Source: a virus
IMG/VR virus record: IMGVR_UViG_3300034418_011473
Span: 1-64,000 of that record
Direction: 5' to 3' (one strand)
Length of the DNA stretch: 64,000 bases
The notes beneath the pieces were generated by a model. It was not told where the DNA came from. It was given only the letters and a program-made list of their open reading frames with translations, and did no database searches. This document shows, in pieces, positions 36,190 to 46,815 of this stretch (its first letter is position 1; each line of letters begins with the position of its first letter). Position numbers and translations under genes: made by a program.

Positions 36190-36795
36190 ATGCCTTATAT
36201 TCCTAAAAATAGAATTCAACCAAACCTCTACACAGCAGGAGGAGAATTTTATATTCCTGGAGTTAATTCTGATTATATAGGTTATTATTATAAAATTTAT
36301 ACTGGTAAAAATTATACAGGTAGAACACCTAATGATAAACCTAATTACTTATTAGTTCCTATTGAAGAATATAATGTTGATGTTGAAGATAATTCAATAA
36401 AAGTAGAGGTATTAAATAGTTATGAATCTCTTATTTATAATGAAATAAGAAATTTAGCTGACTCTCCTACAATTTTTGTCCCTCAATTATTTTACACTCA
36501 ACCTACTGAAGATGATTATAAATTAGGTGAATTCCAAAGATTTTTTTGTAAAAAAAGAAACGAATTTATTTATTTAGAAATTTCTAAATCCGATTATGAT
36601 AAATTATCTCAAAGAAATTCTAGTATAGATTTCAAAAATTGGGAACCTTTTAATATACCTTGGACTTTAACAGGTGATAGAACTACAGTATATAAAGTTA
36701 ATCGCAATGTAGTTTTATTAGAAGAAAAAAACAATAAATTTTATGGTTTTGAAAAGTATCTTCGAGAAGACTATTTAAGATACTATCAATCTTGA
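36190..36795 (+). CDS. Hypothetical baseplate-region protein
   Basis: 201 residues, Tyr/Asn/Lys-rich. The N-terminus YIPKNRIQPNLYTAGGEFYIPG and a later EYLVP-like beta pattern suggest a compact beta protein. No family is recognised. It is the last gene of the hub operon, 5 nt after the hub peptidase gene and just before the giant fiber, so a fiber-to-baseplate adaptor is possible but not shown. Confidence 0.75.
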   Translation: MPYIPKNRIQPNLYTAGGEFYIPGVNSDYIGYYYKIYTGKNYTGRTPNDKPNYLLVPIEEYNVDVEDNSIKVEVLNSYESLIYNEIRNLADSPTIFVPQLFYTQPTEDDYKLGEFQRFFCKKRNEFIYLEISKSDYDKLSQRNSSIDFKNWEPFNIPWTLTGDRTTVYKVNRNVVLLEEKNNKFYGFEKYLREDYLRYYQS

Positions 36796-36803
36796 ATATT
36801 TAT
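36796..36803 (+). promoter_or_regulatory. ATATTTAT late-element candidate before giant fiber
   Basis: Exact ATATTTAT; 19 nt before the ATG of the collagen-like fiber gene. Confidence 0.52.
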
Positions 36804-36822
36804 AACGAAGAACCACTAGTTT

Positions 36823-39800
36823 ATGGCACAAGAATTTTTAGCAGATAGGGATTTAGGGGCATTTTGCATACCTTATAAAGTAGCAGGCAACTCTATTATC
36901 CCCCCTACAGGCCATTTAAGCTTTTATAACAAATTAGACGTTCGTTATGTAACAAGAGTCGACATTCATAAAAACGACTTTAATAACAACAATATATTAA
37001 GGTATTTAACGGGAAGTAATAAAGGAAATCTAACGATTTCATCCAAAAATTTTCCAACTTCATACGCAGTTTTTTCTTATACAGAAATAACTTCTAATTC
37101 AAATTATGTAACCTTTACTTTAGATACAGGTGCTGTAGCCTCATCTGCAAATTTGCCTTTTACAACAGGAGAAGAAGTTTGTATTAAGTTAGATTATAAT
37201 GATGGTGAGGGGGGTACTGGGGGAGTTGCTGGCACTAACGGCACCTCGGGTACTTCTGGGATAGGAGGAGTAACTACGGGAGGAGATGACATTGAAGTAA
37301 CTGGAGCAGGCACCGAAAGTGATCCTTATGTAATTAATTATACTGGTAGTTCCTCATCTGGCACTTCAGGCACTTCTGGCACTTCTGGCACTTCTGGCAC
37401 TTCGGGTACTTCAGGCACTTCAGGCACTTCAGGCACTTCAGGTACTAGTGGTTCATCAGGCACTTCAGGTTCATCAGGTACTTCGGGTTCTTCAGGCACA
37501 AGTGGTTCAAGTGGCACTTCAGGTTCTTCGGGTACCAGTGGCACTTCAGGTACTAGTGGTTCTTCAGGTACTTCAGGTATAGATGGTTCTTCAGGTACTA
37601 GTGGCTCTTCAGGCACTTCAGGTATAGATGGTTCTTCAGGTACTAGTGGTACTACAGGCACTTCAGGCACTTCAGGCACTTCAGGTGAAACTGGTCCTAC
37701 AGGTCCTTTAGGTCCTGAAGGTTCATCTGGTACTAGTGGTTCATCAGGTATTTCTGGCACTTCTGGCACTTCTGGTACTTCGGGTGCTGATGGAGATACT
37801 TACTCAAATTGTAGTACCCAAAATTTATCAACCCCTACCCCAGGCACCCAAATCACTATTACAATAGCAACTGGGTTAGCTTATACTCCGGGTCAAAGTG
37901 TAATTCTAGCCCAACAATCTACTCCTAGTAATTATATTGAAGGTACAGTAAACAATTATACTTCTGGAACAGGATCTATAACAATTGATGTAACTGCTGT
38001 AGGGGGTAGTTTTAGTGGACCTACAACATGGTGTATTAACCTAGCAGGTGCTACAGGACAAGCAGGATCCTCTGGTACTTCAGGTACTACGGGTACTTCA
38101 GGAACCTCAGGTATAGATGGTTCTTCAGGCACTGCGGGTACATCCGGATCATCTGGTCTTACAGGTCTAACAGGCACTTCAGGTTCATCCGGCACTTCAG
38201 GCTCATCAGGCACTTCAGGTTCATCTGGTACTAGTGGCTCTTCCGGCACTTCAGGTTCATCAGGTACTTCAGGTTCATCAGGCACTTCAGGCACTTCAGG
38301 CACTTCAGGTTCATCAGGCACTTCAGGTATAGATGGCTCTTCAGGTACTTCGGGTGAAGATGGCTCTTCAGGTACTAGTGGCTCTTCAGGTACTAACGGT
38401 TCTTCAGGTACTAGTGGTTTTTCGGGTACTTCAGGTACTAACGGTTCTTCAGGTACTAGTGGTACTACAGGTACTTCAGGCACTTCAGGTGAAACTGGTC
38501 CTACAGGTCCTTTAGGTCCTGAAGGTTCATCTGGTACTAGTGGTACTTCAGGTACCTCAGGAGGTATAGGTCCTATAGGTCCCGAAGGTTCCTCAGGTAC
38601 TTCAGGTTCTTCTGGTACTTCAGGTTCATCAGGTGTTTCAGGTTCATCAGGTACTTCAGGCGTAGATGGTTCATCAGGCACTTCAGGTGAAACTGGTCCT
38701 ATAGGTCCTATAGGCCCTATAGGTCCTACAGGTCCTTCAGGTGATAATGGTTCATCAGGTACTTCAGGTTCATCAGGTACTTCAGGTTCATCAGGCACGT
38801 CAGGTATTTCAGGTTCTTCTGGTACTTCAGGCATAGACGGTTCTTCAGGCACTTCAGGTGGTACTGGTCCTATAGGACCTATAGGTCCTGAAGGTTCTTC
38901 AGGTACTAGTGGCTCTTCAGGTACTAGTGGTTCATCAGGTCTTACAGGTCTAACAGGTACTTCTGGTTCATCAGGTACTTCTGGTTCATCAGGTACTTCA
39001 GGTTCTTCAGGTACTTCAGGTACTTCAGGTTCATCAGGTTCTTCAGGCACTTCAGGATCTTCAGGCCTTTCAGGTTTAACAGGCACTTCAGGATCTTCTG
39101 GCACTTCGGGTTCATCTGGTACTTCAGGCTCATCAGGTACCTCAGGTTCTTCAGGTACTTCAGGTTCATCTGGTACTAGTGGTTCATCTGGTACTTCAGG
39201 ATCTTCTGGCACTTCGGGTTCATCTGGTACTTCAGGTTCATCAGGTACTAGTGGTTCTTCAGGTACTAGTGGTTCTTCAGGTACTAGTGGTTCATCTGGT
39301 ACTTCAGGCTTTTCAGGTACTAGTGGTTCTTCAGGTACTAGTGGTTCTTCAGGTACTAGTGGTTCATCTGGTACTTCAGGCTCATCAGGTACTAGTGGTT
39401 CTTCAGGTACTAGTGGTTCTTCAGGTACTAGTGGTTCATCTGGTACTTCAGGTTCATCAGGTACTAGTGGTTCTTCAGGTACTAGTGGTTCTTCAGGTAC
39501 TAGTGGTTCATCTGGCACTTCAGGCTCATCAGGTACTAGTGGTTCTTCAGGTACTAGTGGTTCTTCAGGTACTAGTGGTTCATCTGGTACTTCAGGCTCT
39601 TCAGGTACTAGTGGTTCTTCAGGTACTAGTGGTTCTTCAGGCACTAGTGGTTCATCTGGTACTTCAGGCTCATCAGGTACTAGTGGCTCCTCAGGCACTT
39701 CAGGTTCTTCTGGTACTTCTGGTTCATCAGGTACTTCTGGTTCATCAGGCACTTCAGGTTCTTCTGGTACTAGTGGCTCCTCAGGCACTTCAGGTACTTC

Positions 39801-42800
39801 AGGTGAGACAGGTCCTTCAGGCTCCCCAGGTGAAGAAGGTTCATCGGGTACTTCAGGTTCATCAGGTCTTTCAGGTTTAACAGGTACTAGTGGCTCTTCA
39901 GGTACTTCAGGTTCATCAGGTACTTCAGGATCATCAGGTACTTCAGGTACTTCAGGTACTTCAGGTACTTCAGGTGCAGATGGTTCTTCAGGCACTTCAG
40001 GAGCAAGTGGAGATATCTATGCTAATTGTACTCCACAAACTATTACTTCCCCAGCAACGGGTACTTTATTTCTTACTATAGGTACTGGCTTAGCTTATAC
40101 TGCAGGTCAAAGTGTAATATTATCTATTAGTGCTACCCAATATATAGAAGGAATAATATCTTTTTATAATTCAAATAGTGGAAATGTAGCTATAACTGTT
40201 ACATCATCTAATGGTACTTTTGGAGGTTCAAATCCATGGTGTATTAACTTAGCAGGTGCTACAGGTGCTTCTGGATCTTCAGGTACTAGTGGTACTTCAG
40301 GTTCGTCAGGCACTTCTGGCATAGATGGTTCTTCGGGTACATCAGGTTCTTCAGGCACTTCAGGTACTTCAGGTACTTCAGGCACCTCAGGTACTTCAGG
40401 TGAGACAGGTCCTTCAGGCCCCCCAGGTGAAGAAGGTTCATCGGGTACTTCAGGTTCATCAGGTCTTTCAGGTTTAACAGGTACTAGTGGCTCTTCAGGT
40501 ACTTCAGGTTCATCAGGTACTAGTGGTTCATCTGGTACTTCGGGCTCATCAGGCACTAGTGGTTCTTCAGGTACCAGTGGTTCATCAGGTACTTCAGGAT
40601 CTTCAGGTACTAGTGGTTCATCAGGTCTTACAGGCTTGACAGGTACATCAGGTTCATCTGGTACTTCAGGTTCATCAGGTACTAGTGGTTCATCAGGTAC
40701 TTCAGGATTATCAGGTTCCTCAGGCACTTCAGGATCATCTGGCACTTCAGGTTCATCAGGTCTTACAGGTTTAACGGGTACTTCAGGTTCATCTGGTACT
40801 TCAGGTACTTCTGGTGCCGAATATTATAGATGTGTTCAATCTAATACTCTTCCTTCTCCTCCTACTATAGGACAAACTTACCAACAATTCATTGGAACTA
40901 GTTTAGCGTGGTCAACGGGAATGTATGTAGTACTAGAAGCTAATAATGGAGCTAGTATTATAATAGGACAAGTAGTAACGTATAGTTCTGTTACAGGATT
41001 CATAGAATTTGAAGTTCTTTCTTATCAAGGAACTTGGAGTAATATTACTCATTGGTGCTACAATATATCAGGTGCTCCTGGAGAAGATGGATCATCCGGT
41101 ACTTCAGGCTCATCAGGTACTTCAGGTTCATCGGGCACTTCAGGTTCATCAGGTACTTCAGGTACTTCAGGTGATACAGGCCCTACAGGTCTTCCAGGTT
41201 TAGATGGCTCTTCAGGTACTAGTGGTTCATCAGGTACTTCAGGCTCTTCAGGTTCTTCAGGATCTTCAGGTACTTCAGGCTCTTCAGGTACTTCTGGGGT
41301 ATATTCTTATTGTGGGTTTACTGGAATTGGTGTCCCACCACCTCCATCTCAATTTTCTATAACTATAGGAACTTATTTATCGTTTACTGCTGGTCAAAGT
41401 GTAATTATATATCAACAAAATAATGCTACCAAGTATATTTTAGGAACGGTAAATAGCTATACTCCAAGCACTGGAGTTATGGTGGTTGATTATATATCCC
41501 ATAATGGTAATTGGAGTGCGGGTCAAACTTGGTGTATCAATTTATCGGGTCAACCCGGGGAAGATGGTTCATCAGGCACCTCAGGTTCATCAGGCACTTC
41601 AGGTTCTTCAGGCACTTCAGGTTCATCAGGTACTAGTGGTTCTTCAGGCACTTCAGGTATAGATGGTTCTTCAGGTACTTCAGGATCTTCAGGTACTAGT
41701 GGCTCATCAGGTACTTCAGGTTCTTCAGGCACTTCAGGATCTTCAGGTACTTCAGGATCATCAGGTACTTCAGGTTCTTCAGGTACTTCAGGTTCATCAG
41801 GTACCTCAGGTTCTTCTGGTACTTCTGGTTCATCAGGTACTTCTGGTTCATCAGGCACTTCAGGTTCTTCAGGTACCAGTGGTTCATCCGGTCTTACAGG
41901 TTTAACAGGTACTTCAGGTTCTTCAGGTACTTCAGGATCATCAGGTGAATCCGGTTCATCAGGTACTTCGGGATCATCAGGTACTAGTGGTATTTCAGGA
42001 TCATCAGGCACTTCAGGTTCATCAGGCACTTCAGGTTCATCAGGCACCTCGGGTTCTTCAGGTCTTACAGGTTTAACGGGTACTAGCGGTTCTTCAGGTA
42101 CTAGTGGTTCTTCAGGCACTTCAGGTTCATCTGGTACTAGTGGAAGCCCAGGTGAACCCGGTTTAGATGGTTCTTCAGGTACTAGTGGTTCTTCAGGTAC
42201 TTCAGGTTCATCAGGTACTTCAGGATCATCAGGTACTTCAGGTACTTCAGGTTCATCAGGCACCTCGGGTTCTTCAGGTCTTACAGGTTTAACAGGTACT
42301 AGCGGCTCTTCAGGTACTAGCGGTTCTTCAGGCACTTCAGGTTCATCTGGTACTAGTGGTTCTTCAGGTACTTCAGGTTCATCAGGCACTTCAGGTTCAT
42401 CAGGTACCTCGGGTTCTTCAGGTCTTACAGGTTTAACGGGTACTAGCGGTTCTTCAGGTACTAGTGGTTCTTCAGGCACTTCAGGTTCATCTGGTACTTC
42501 AGGATCATCAGGAACTAGTGGTTCTTCAGGCACCTCAGGTTCATCAGGCACTTCAGGTTCTTCAGGCACTTCAGGATCATCAGGCACTTCAGGCTCATCA
42601 GGCACTTCAGGTTCATCCGGTACTAGTGGTTCATCAGGTACTTCAGGCTCTTCAGGTACTTCAGGATCATCAGGCACTTCAGGTATAGATGGTGACATTT
42701 ATGCTAATTGTACTGACCAAACTATTGCTTCTTCCCCAACAACCATTTCTATTCAAATAGGAGCAGGTTTAGCATATACAGCTGGACAAAATGTTATATT

Positions 42801-45495
42801 TGCTATTGATGCTAATAATTTTATAGAAGGAACTGTAAATAGTTATGATCCCAATAATGGGAATATAACTATAAATGTTACTAGTTTTACAGGGAGTTGG
42901 AGTGGTACAAATGAATGGTGTATTAACTTAGCAGGCGCCCCAGGTGCATCAGGTTCATCAGGTACTTCAGGTACTAGTGGCTCATCAGGTACTTCAGGAT
43001 CATCAGGTACTTCAGGTTCTTCAGGTACTTCAGGTATAGATGGTTCTTCAGGCACTTCAGGTTCATCAGGCACTTCAGGTTCATCCGGTACTAGTGGTTC
43101 ATCTGGTACTTCAGGATCTTCTGGCACTTCGGGTTCATCTGGTACTTCAGGTTCATCAGGTACTTCGGGTTCTTCAGGTACTTCAGGTATAGACGGCTCT
43201 TCAGGCACCTCAGGTTCTTCAGGTACTTCAGGATCTTCAGGTACTAGTGGTTCATCAGGTACTTCAGGTATAGATGGCTCATCAGGCACTTCAGGGTCTT
43301 CAGGCACTTCAGGTTCATCTGGTACTAGTGGTATTTCAGGTTCTTCAGGTACTAGTGGCTCATCAGGCACTTCAGGTTCTTCAGGCACTTCAGGATCTTC
43401 AGGCACTTCAGGATCATCAGGTACTTCAGGATCTTCAGGTACTTCAGGTTCATCAGGCACTTCGGGATCATCAGGCACCTCAGGATCATCAGGTACTTCA
43501 GGTTCATCAGGTACTTCAGGATCATCAGGTACTTCAGGTACTTCAGGTTCATCAGGTACCTCGGGTTCTTCAGGTCTTACAGGTTTAACAGGCACTAGCG
43601 GTTCCTCAGGTACTTCAGGTATAGATGGTTCTTCAGGCACTTCAGGATCATCAGGCACTTCAGGTTCATCAGGCACTTCAGGTTCATCAGGTACCTCGGG
43701 TTCTTCAGGTCTTACAGGTTTAACGGGTACTAGCGGTTCTTCAGGTACTAGTGGTTCTTCAGGCACTTCAGGTTCATCAGGTACTAGTGGTTCTTCAGGC
43801 ACTTCAGGTTCATCAGGTACTAGTGGTTCTTCAGGCACTTCAGGTATAGATGGTTCTTCAGGCACTTCAGGTACTTCTGGTTCTTCAGGCACTTCAGGTA
43901 TAGATGGTTCTTCAGGTACTAGCGGTTCTTCAGGTACTAGTGGTTCTTCAGGCACTTCAGGTTCATCAGGTACTAGTGGTTCTTCAGGCACTTCAGGTAT
44001 AGATGGTTCTTCAGGTACTTCAGGATCTTCAGGTACTTCTGGTTCTTCAGGTACTTCAGGTATAGATGGCTCATCAGGCACTTCAGGGTCTTCAGGCACC
44101 TCAGGTTCATCTGGCACTAGTGGTATTTCAGGTTCTTCAGGTACTAGTGGCTCATCAGGCACTTCAGGTTCTTCAGGCACTTCAGGATCTTCAGGTACTT
44201 CAGGATCATCAGGTACTTCAGGTTCTTCAGGTACTTCAGGTATAGATGGCTCATCAGGCACTTCAGGGTCTTCAGGCACCTCAGGTTCATCTGGTACTAG
44301 TGGTATTTCAGGTTCTTCAGGTACTAGTGGCTCATCAGGCACTTCAGGTATAGATGGCTCATCAGGCACTTCAGGGTCTTCAGGCACCTCAGGTTCATCT
44401 GGTACTAGTGGTACTTCTGGTTCTTCAGGCACTAGCGGTTCTTCAGGCACTTCAGGTTCATCAGGTCTTTCAGGTACACCAAGTACTAGTGGTTCATCTG
44501 GTACTTCAGGTTCATCAGGTACTAATGGTTCTTCAGGTACTTCAGGTTCATCAGGTACTTCGGGTACAAACGGTTCTTCAGGAACTTCAGGCTCATCAGG
44601 TCTTTCAGGTACACCTAGCACTAGTGGCTCGTCAGGTACTAGTGGTTTATCAGGTACTAATGGCACCTCAGGTACTTCAGGTGTTTCCATCACAGGACCT
44701 ACAGGTCCTCAAGGTATTAATGGTATTAGAGGAGGGGTTGAATATAAATCAGGATCAGGTCCAGGAAAGGTTGCATGGAGTAGTACAATAAATGCCCTCA
44801 CTATATCACGTTATGATGATCAGGGTAATGATGTTTATGATTGGATTAATAGCTGGGATGATGTTAATAATGCACAAAATAAAGGTCAGGTTACAATATA
44901 TTCCGATGATGGTAATGAACTTCTTATAGGAACAATTAATACTTTAGTTTTTATTCCAAACCAATTTTTAATTACATTAGAATATCCTCTTGTTGACCAA
45001 TATTCTCCTACTACTAATGAAACAGTTTTAGTTTCATTTTCTCCTAGAGGAGCAACAGGTCCCGGATTTATTGAGACATGGTCGGGTGCTCAAACTGTAT
45101 TAGCAAATGATTCGGATACTTTTAACGTAGGTGTTAACTTAGGAACAAATGATGTAGTAGAATTTGATGGAAGAATAATCCTTAAAGGAAATAATGGAAT
45201 TTCTCCATTAGAATCAGTAGGCATTACTATAAAATATACCGGAACACTCATAGCCCTTCCTGGTGGACAACATTATCTTTCAGATTTAACAATTTTGGAT
45301 ACTAGTGGAACTATTACTACTAATACTGCAGGTGTTATTTCTACCTCAGATGTAAATTTGTATAAAGTATGGTTATCATATATCGATTCACTTTCTACTC
45401 TTCCAAACGTTTTAACTCTTGAAGTTAATAATGAATTTGCATATAGTTTACAATATAAATATTTTACAACAATACGCTATTTTAATACTTTATAA
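36823..45495 (+). CDS. Giant collagen-like tail fiber protein (2890 residues)
   Basis: Residues 1-175 form a globular, probably baseplate-attaching N-terminus. From about 176 to 2637 the chain is a Gly-X-Y repeat, mostly GTS-GSS, interrupted in phase by GLTGLT, GID, GIS and collagen-like [10 protein letters not shown] or GPIGPIGP blocks. The phase breaks only rarely, for example at two GTP-STS sites near the end. Five globular inserts of about 85 residues share Y-x-x-C at the start and W-C-x-N near the end. Residues about 2638-2890 are a beta-rich globular C-terminus without Gly-X-Y, likely trimerising or receptor-binding. About 2000 residues of triple helix would reach several hundred nanometres; this is an estimate. 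No S74 cleavage motif is seen. Confidence 0.9.
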   Translation: MAQEFLADRDLGAFCIPYKVAGNSIIPPTGHLSFYNKLDVRYVTRVDIHKNDFNNNNILRYLTGSNKGNLTISSKNFPTSYAVFSYTEITSNSNYVTFTLDTGAVASSANLPFTTGEEVCIKLDYNDGEGGTGGVAGTNGTSGTSGIGGVTTGGDDIEVTGAGTESDPYVINYTGSSSSGTSGTSGTSGTSGTSGTSGTSGTSGTSGTSGSSGTSGSSGTSGSSGTSGSSGTSGSSGTSGTSGTSGSSGTSGIDGSSGTSGSSGTSGIDGSSGTSGTTGTSGTSGTSGETGPTGPLGPEGSSGTSGSSGISGTSGTSGTSGADGDTYSNCSTQNLSTPTPGTQITITIATGLAYTPGQSVILAQQSTPSNYIEGTVNNYTSGTGSITIDVTAVGGSFSGPTTWCINLAGATGQAGSSGTSGTTGTSGTSGIDGSSGTAGTSGSSGLTGLTGTSGSSGTSGSSGTSGSSGTSGSSGTSGSSGTSGSSGTSGTSGTSGSSGTSGIDGSSGTSGEDGSSGTSGSSGTNGSSGTSGFSGTSGTNGSSGTSGTTGTSGTSGETGPTGPLGPEGSSGTSGTSGTSGGIGPIGPEGSSGTSGSSGTSGSSGVSGSSGTSGVDGSSGTSGETGPIGPIGPIGPTGPSGDNGSSGTSGSSGTSGSSGTSGISGSSGTSGIDGSSGTSGGTGPIGPIGPEGSSGTSGSSGTSGSSGLTGLTGTSGSSGTSGSSGTSGSSGTSGTSGSSGSSGTSGSSGLSGLTGTSGSSGTSGSSGTSGSSGTSGSSGTSGSSGTSGSSGTSGSSGTSGSSGTSGSSGTSGSSGTSGSSGTSGSSGTSGFSGTSGSSGTSGSSGTSGSSGTSGSSGTSGSSGTSGSSGTSGSSGTSGSSGTSGSSGTSGSSGTSGSSGTSGSSGTSGSSGTSGSSGTSGSSGTSGSSGTSGSSGTSGSSGTSGSSGTSGSSGTSGSSGTSGSSGTSGSSGTSGSSGTSGSSGTSGSSGTSGTSGETGPSGSPGEEGSSGTSGSSGLSGLTGTSGSSGTSGSSGTSGSSGTSGTSGTSGTSGADGSSGTSGASGDIYANCTPQTITSPATGTLFLTIGTGLAYTAGQSVILSISATQYIEGIISFYNSNSGNVAITVTSSNGTFGGSNPWCINLAGATGASGSSGTSGTSGSSGTSGIDGSSGTSGSSGTSGTSGTSGTSGTSGETGPSGPPGEEGSSGTSGSSGLSGLTGTSGSSGTSGSSGTSGSSGTSGSSGTSGSSGTSGSSGTSGSSGTSGSSGLTGLTGTSGSSGTSGSSGTSGSSGTSGLSGSSGTSGSSGTSGSSGLTGLTGTSGSSGTSGTSGAEYYRCVQSNTLPSPPTIGQTYQQFIGTSLAWSTGMYVVLEANNGASIIIGQVVTYSSVTGFIEFEVLSYQGTWSNITHWCYNISGAPGEDGSSGTSGSSGTSGSSGTSGSSGTSGTSGDTGPTGLPGLDGSSGTSGSSGTSGSSGSSGSSGTSGSSGTSGVYSYCGFTGIGVPPPPSQFSITIGTYLSFTAGQSVIIYQQNNATKYILGTVNSYTPSTGVMVVDYISHNGNWSAGQTWCINLSGQPGEDGSSGTSGSSGTSGSSGTSGSSGTSGSSGTSGIDGSSGTSGSSGTSGSSGTSGSSGTSGSSGTSGSSGTSGSSGTSGSSGTSGSSGTSGSSGTSGSSGTSGSSGTSGSSGLTGLTGTSGSSGTSGSSGESGSSGTSGSSGTSGISGSSGTSGSSGTSGSSGTSGSSGLTGLTGTSGSSGTSGSSGTSGSSGTSGSPGEPGLDGSSGTSGSSGTSGSSGTSGSSGTSGTSGSSGTSGSSGLTGLTGTSGSSGTSGSSGTSGSSGTSGSSGTSGSSGTSGSSGTSGSSGLTGLTGTSGSSGTSGSSGTSGSSGTSGSSGTSGSSGTSGSSGTSGSSGTSGSSGTSGSSGTSGSSGTSGSSGTSGSSGTSGSSGTSGIDGDIYANCTDQTIASSPTTISIQIGAGLAYTAGQNVIFAIDANNFIEGTVNSYDPNNGNITINVTSFTGSWSGTNEWCINLAGAPGASGSSGTSGTSGSSGTSGSSGTSGSSGTSGIDGSSGTSGSSGTSGSSGTSGSSGTSGSSGTSGSSGTSGSSGTSGSSGTSGIDGSSGTSGSSGTSGSSGTSGSSGTSGIDGSSGTSGSSGTSGSSGTSGISGSSGTSGSSGTSGSSGTSGSSGTSGSSGTSGSSGTSGSSGTSGSSGTSGSSGTSGSSGTSGSSGTSGTSGSSGTSGSSGLTGLTGTSGSSGTSGIDGSSGTSGSSGTSGSSGTSGSSGTSGSSGLTGLTGTSGSSGTSGSSGTSGSSGTSGSSGTSGSSGTSGSSGTSGIDGSSGTSGTSGSSGTSGIDGSSGTSGSSGTSGSSGTSGSSGTSGSSGTSGIDGSSGTSGSSGTSGSSGTSGIDGSSGTSGSSGTSGSSGTSGISGSSGTSGSSGTSGSSGTSGSSGTSGSSGTSGSSGTSGIDGSSGTSGSSGTSGSSGTSGISGSSGTSGSSGTSGIDGSSGTSGSSGTSGSSGTSGTSGSSGTSGSSGTSGSSGLSGTPSTSGSSGTSGSSGTNGSSGTSGSSGTSGTNGSSGTSGSSGLSGTPSTSGSSGTSGLSGTNGTSGTSGVSITGPTGPQGINGIRGGVEYKSGSGPGKVAWSSTINALTISRYDDQGNDVYDWINSWDDVNNAQNKGQVTIYSDDGNELLIGTINTLVFIPNQFLITLEYPLVDQYSPTTNETVLVSFSPRGATGPGFIETWSGAQTVLANDSDTFNVGVNLGTNDVVEFDGRIILKGNNGISPLESVGITIKYTGTLIALPGGQHYLSDLTILDTSGTITTNTAGVISTSDVNLYKVWLSYIDSLSTLPNVLTLEVNNEFAYSLQYKYFTTIRYFNTL
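37795..38070 (+). repeat. Two-cysteine fiber domain, copy 1
   Basis: About residues 325-415. YSNC near the start, [10 protein letters not shown] in the middle, WCINLAG at the end. Confidence 0.85.
40009..40262 (+). repeat. Two-cysteine fiber domain, copy 2
   Basis: About residues 1063-1147. YANC near the start, [10 protein letters not shown] in the middle, WCINLAG at the end. Confidence 0.85.
40816..41080 (+). repeat. Two-cysteine fiber domain, copy 3
   Basis: About residues 1332-1419. The most divergent copy: YYRC start, [10 protein letters not shown] middle, WCYNISG end. Confidence 0.82.
41299..41560 (+). repeat. Two-cysteine fiber domain, copy 4
   Basis: About residues 1493-1579. YSYC start, [10 protein letters not shown] middle, WCINLSG end. 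Confidence 0.83.
42691..42945 (+). repeat. Two-cysteine fiber domain, copy 5
   Basis: About residues 1957-2041. YANC start, [10 protein letters not shown] middle, WCINLAG end; closest to copy 2. Confidence 0.85.
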
Positions 45496-45502
45496 TATTT
45501 AT
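45495..45502 (+). promoter_or_regulatory. ATATTTAT late-element candidate
   Basis: Exact ATATTTAT overlapping the giant fiber stop codon; 4 nt before the next ATG. Confidence 0.5.
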
Positions 45503-45506
45503 AAAC

Positions 45507-45965
45507 ATGCCAGCATTGAATCAAAATTTTATAATACATGATTTAGATTATTTTCAAGTAAGATTTAATATTACTGATGCTGTAAACCCCCTAGATAATT
45601 CAACTGCACGTTGTTGGTGGGGAGTAGCTGAAGATAGTAGTGATGGCTCTTCAGGTACTTATCTTCTTATTGAAAGAAGTAATAATACTTGGACTAATAC
45701 TGGTGTAGGTGATACTGTTAACTTTGGTAGTACTACACTACTTACAATAGAACCTACTTATGTGGATATAATAGTAGGAGTACAAAATATAACAGCTGGT
45801 GGTAAAGGTGGTTCTTATAACCTGACTCCTACTTCCTTTCCTGGTGTATACTACCATGAATGTATATATAGCGGCACCGGTGCCCAAACAAATTCAACAG
45901 CAATAGCAACAGGACAAATAACAGTTCTTCAATCACTATTTACAGAACAAGGATATAGAGCTTAA
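45507..45965 (+). CDS. Small beta-rich virion protein, paralogue A
   Basis: 152 residues. It begins MPALNQNF, like the following gene, and shares a WWGV block, a late YYHE block and an ending ITVxxSLFTxQxYR. The pattern (N-terminal NQNF, strands, G-x-YYHE, final beta strand) recalls the immunoglobulin-like N-domain of phage baseplate upper proteins such as BppU. It likely decorates or anchors the giant fiber just upstream. It is a tandem duplicate of 45986-46465, clearly diverged. Confidence 0.78.
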   Translation: MPALNQNFIIHDLDYFQVRFNITDAVNPLDNSTARCWWGVAEDSSDGSSGTYLLIERSNNTWTNTGVGDTVNFGSTTLLTIEPTYVDIIVGVQNITAGGKGGSYNLTPTSFPGVYYHECIYSGTGAQTNSTAIATGQITVLQSLFTEQGYRA

Positions 45966-45985
45966 GTAAAAAACACAAAAAAACA

Positions 45986-46465
45986 ATGCCCGCACTAAAT
46001 CAAAATTTTACAAGATTAGAAAGTGATAGTTATGTATTAGAATTTACTCCTACAGATGGAACAGTTTCACTACTTACATATGCTGGTTGGTGGGGAGTAT
46101 CCAATACAGATACAGCTGCAGGTTCATTATTATTAGAGGGGTGGACAAACAATTCAAATGGTTCAATCTCACTTAATGGGTATAATGCTACTGGTGGTTG
46201 TCAAAATACCCCATCCCAACCCGCCTTTCCTATCGATGGAACAGGTGCTGCTGTTAATGTTAGAATTTTCAACTTCGAAAACAAAATCCGAATTGTAATG
46301 GACCAATCAATACAGGATCTTATTACTCCTAATGGAACTTATTATCATGAATTAGTATTAATGAAGGTAGCAGCTAATACAGCATATCAATGTATATCTC
46401 ATGTAGCAGCATCTGGATTTATAACTGTCGAAAATTCTATATTTACTAATAGAACTTATAGATAA
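45986..46465 (+). CDS. Small beta-rich virion protein, paralogue B
   Basis: 159 residues, paralogous to the preceding gene (shared MPALNQNF start, GWWGVS block, GTYYHELVL, ending ITVENSIFTNRTYR). An A-rich leader without Shine-Dalgarno precedes the start. Its stop overlaps the following ATG. As with its paralogue, an Ig-like fiber or baseplate accessory role is inferred. Confidence 0.78.
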   Translation: MPALNQNFTRLESDSYVLEFTPTDGTVSLLTYAGWWGVSNTDTAAGSLLLEGWTNNSNGSISLNGYNATGGCQNTPSQPAFPIDGTGAAVNVRIFNFENKIRIVMDQSIQDLITPNGTYYHELVLMKVAANTAYQCISHVAASGFITVENSIFTNRTYR

Positions 46466-46764
46466 TGTCTTGTGGTCCTTTAAATGGTCTTTTAACAAGT
46501 AGTATTAACTCACAGCTTTTAGGGCCTTCTCTAGAAGGATTATATAACAATAGTTGGAACCCAAAATTTGCAGGTGTACCCTTAAATTTAAATTTATCAT
46601 CATCCTATCAAAATGGACTTTTAACTTCAAGTTTACAATGTTCTAATTTTATATTATACTTTGGAGAAGATAAAACTATTAGTACATATGGTTATAATTT
46701 ACAAGCAGAACTTTCTTCTTCAATGCCCCTACAATTATGTCGCCCTCGTTTTACTTTTGAATAA
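46465..46764 (+). CDS. Hypothetical Ser/Leu-rich small protein
   Basis: 99 residues, starting in the stop codon of the preceding gene. An internal near-repeat (NGLLTSSINSQLLG and NGLLTSSLQCSNFIL) suggests a duplicated short unit. Four Cys occur in 99 residues, unusual here. No family is recognised. It ends a three-gene operon in the fiber region. Confidence 0.7.
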   Translation: MSCGPLNGLLTSSINSQLLGPSLEGLYNNSWNPKFAGVPLNLNLSSSYQNGLLTSSLQCSNFILYFGEDKTISTYGYNLQAELSSSMPLQLCRPRFTFE

Positions 46765-46803
46765 ATTTTAATTTTATAATTAAAAAATAGTTACAATTAA
46801 AAC

Positions 46804-46811
46804 ATATTTAT
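46804..46811 (+). promoter_or_regulatory. ATATTTAT late-element candidate
   Basis: Exact ATATTTAT; 4 nt before the S74 fiber ATG. Confidence 0.5.
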
Positions 46812-46815
46812 AACC

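Larger units (their letters stand above)
37351..44736 (+). repeat. Coding Gly-X-Y (GTS/GSS) repeat region
   Basis: Nine-base units in codon phase, dominated by GGT/GGC, ACT/AGT and TCA/TCT. Synonymous codons vary between units while protein sequence is kept. Interrupted by five non-repeat domains. The antisense strand carries long open frames as a by-product. Confidence 0.95.

Noticed and set aside
37956-39995. Long antisense open frame (679 residues, Pro/Val/Glu repeats), with similar ones at 41550-42698 and 42843-44693
   Set aside because: Exact mirror of the Gly-X-Y repeat; open only because the repeat codons avoid antisense stops. No promoter, start context or non-repetitive domain.
39179-40081. 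Sense-strand Val/Leu/Gln repeat frames within the fiber gene
   Set aside because: Out-of-phase reading of the same nine-base repeat.
37351-44736. Array-like repeats suggestive of CRISPR
   Set aside because: Repeats are in codon phase, nine-base based, vary synonymously and have no unique equal-length spacers; no cas genes.
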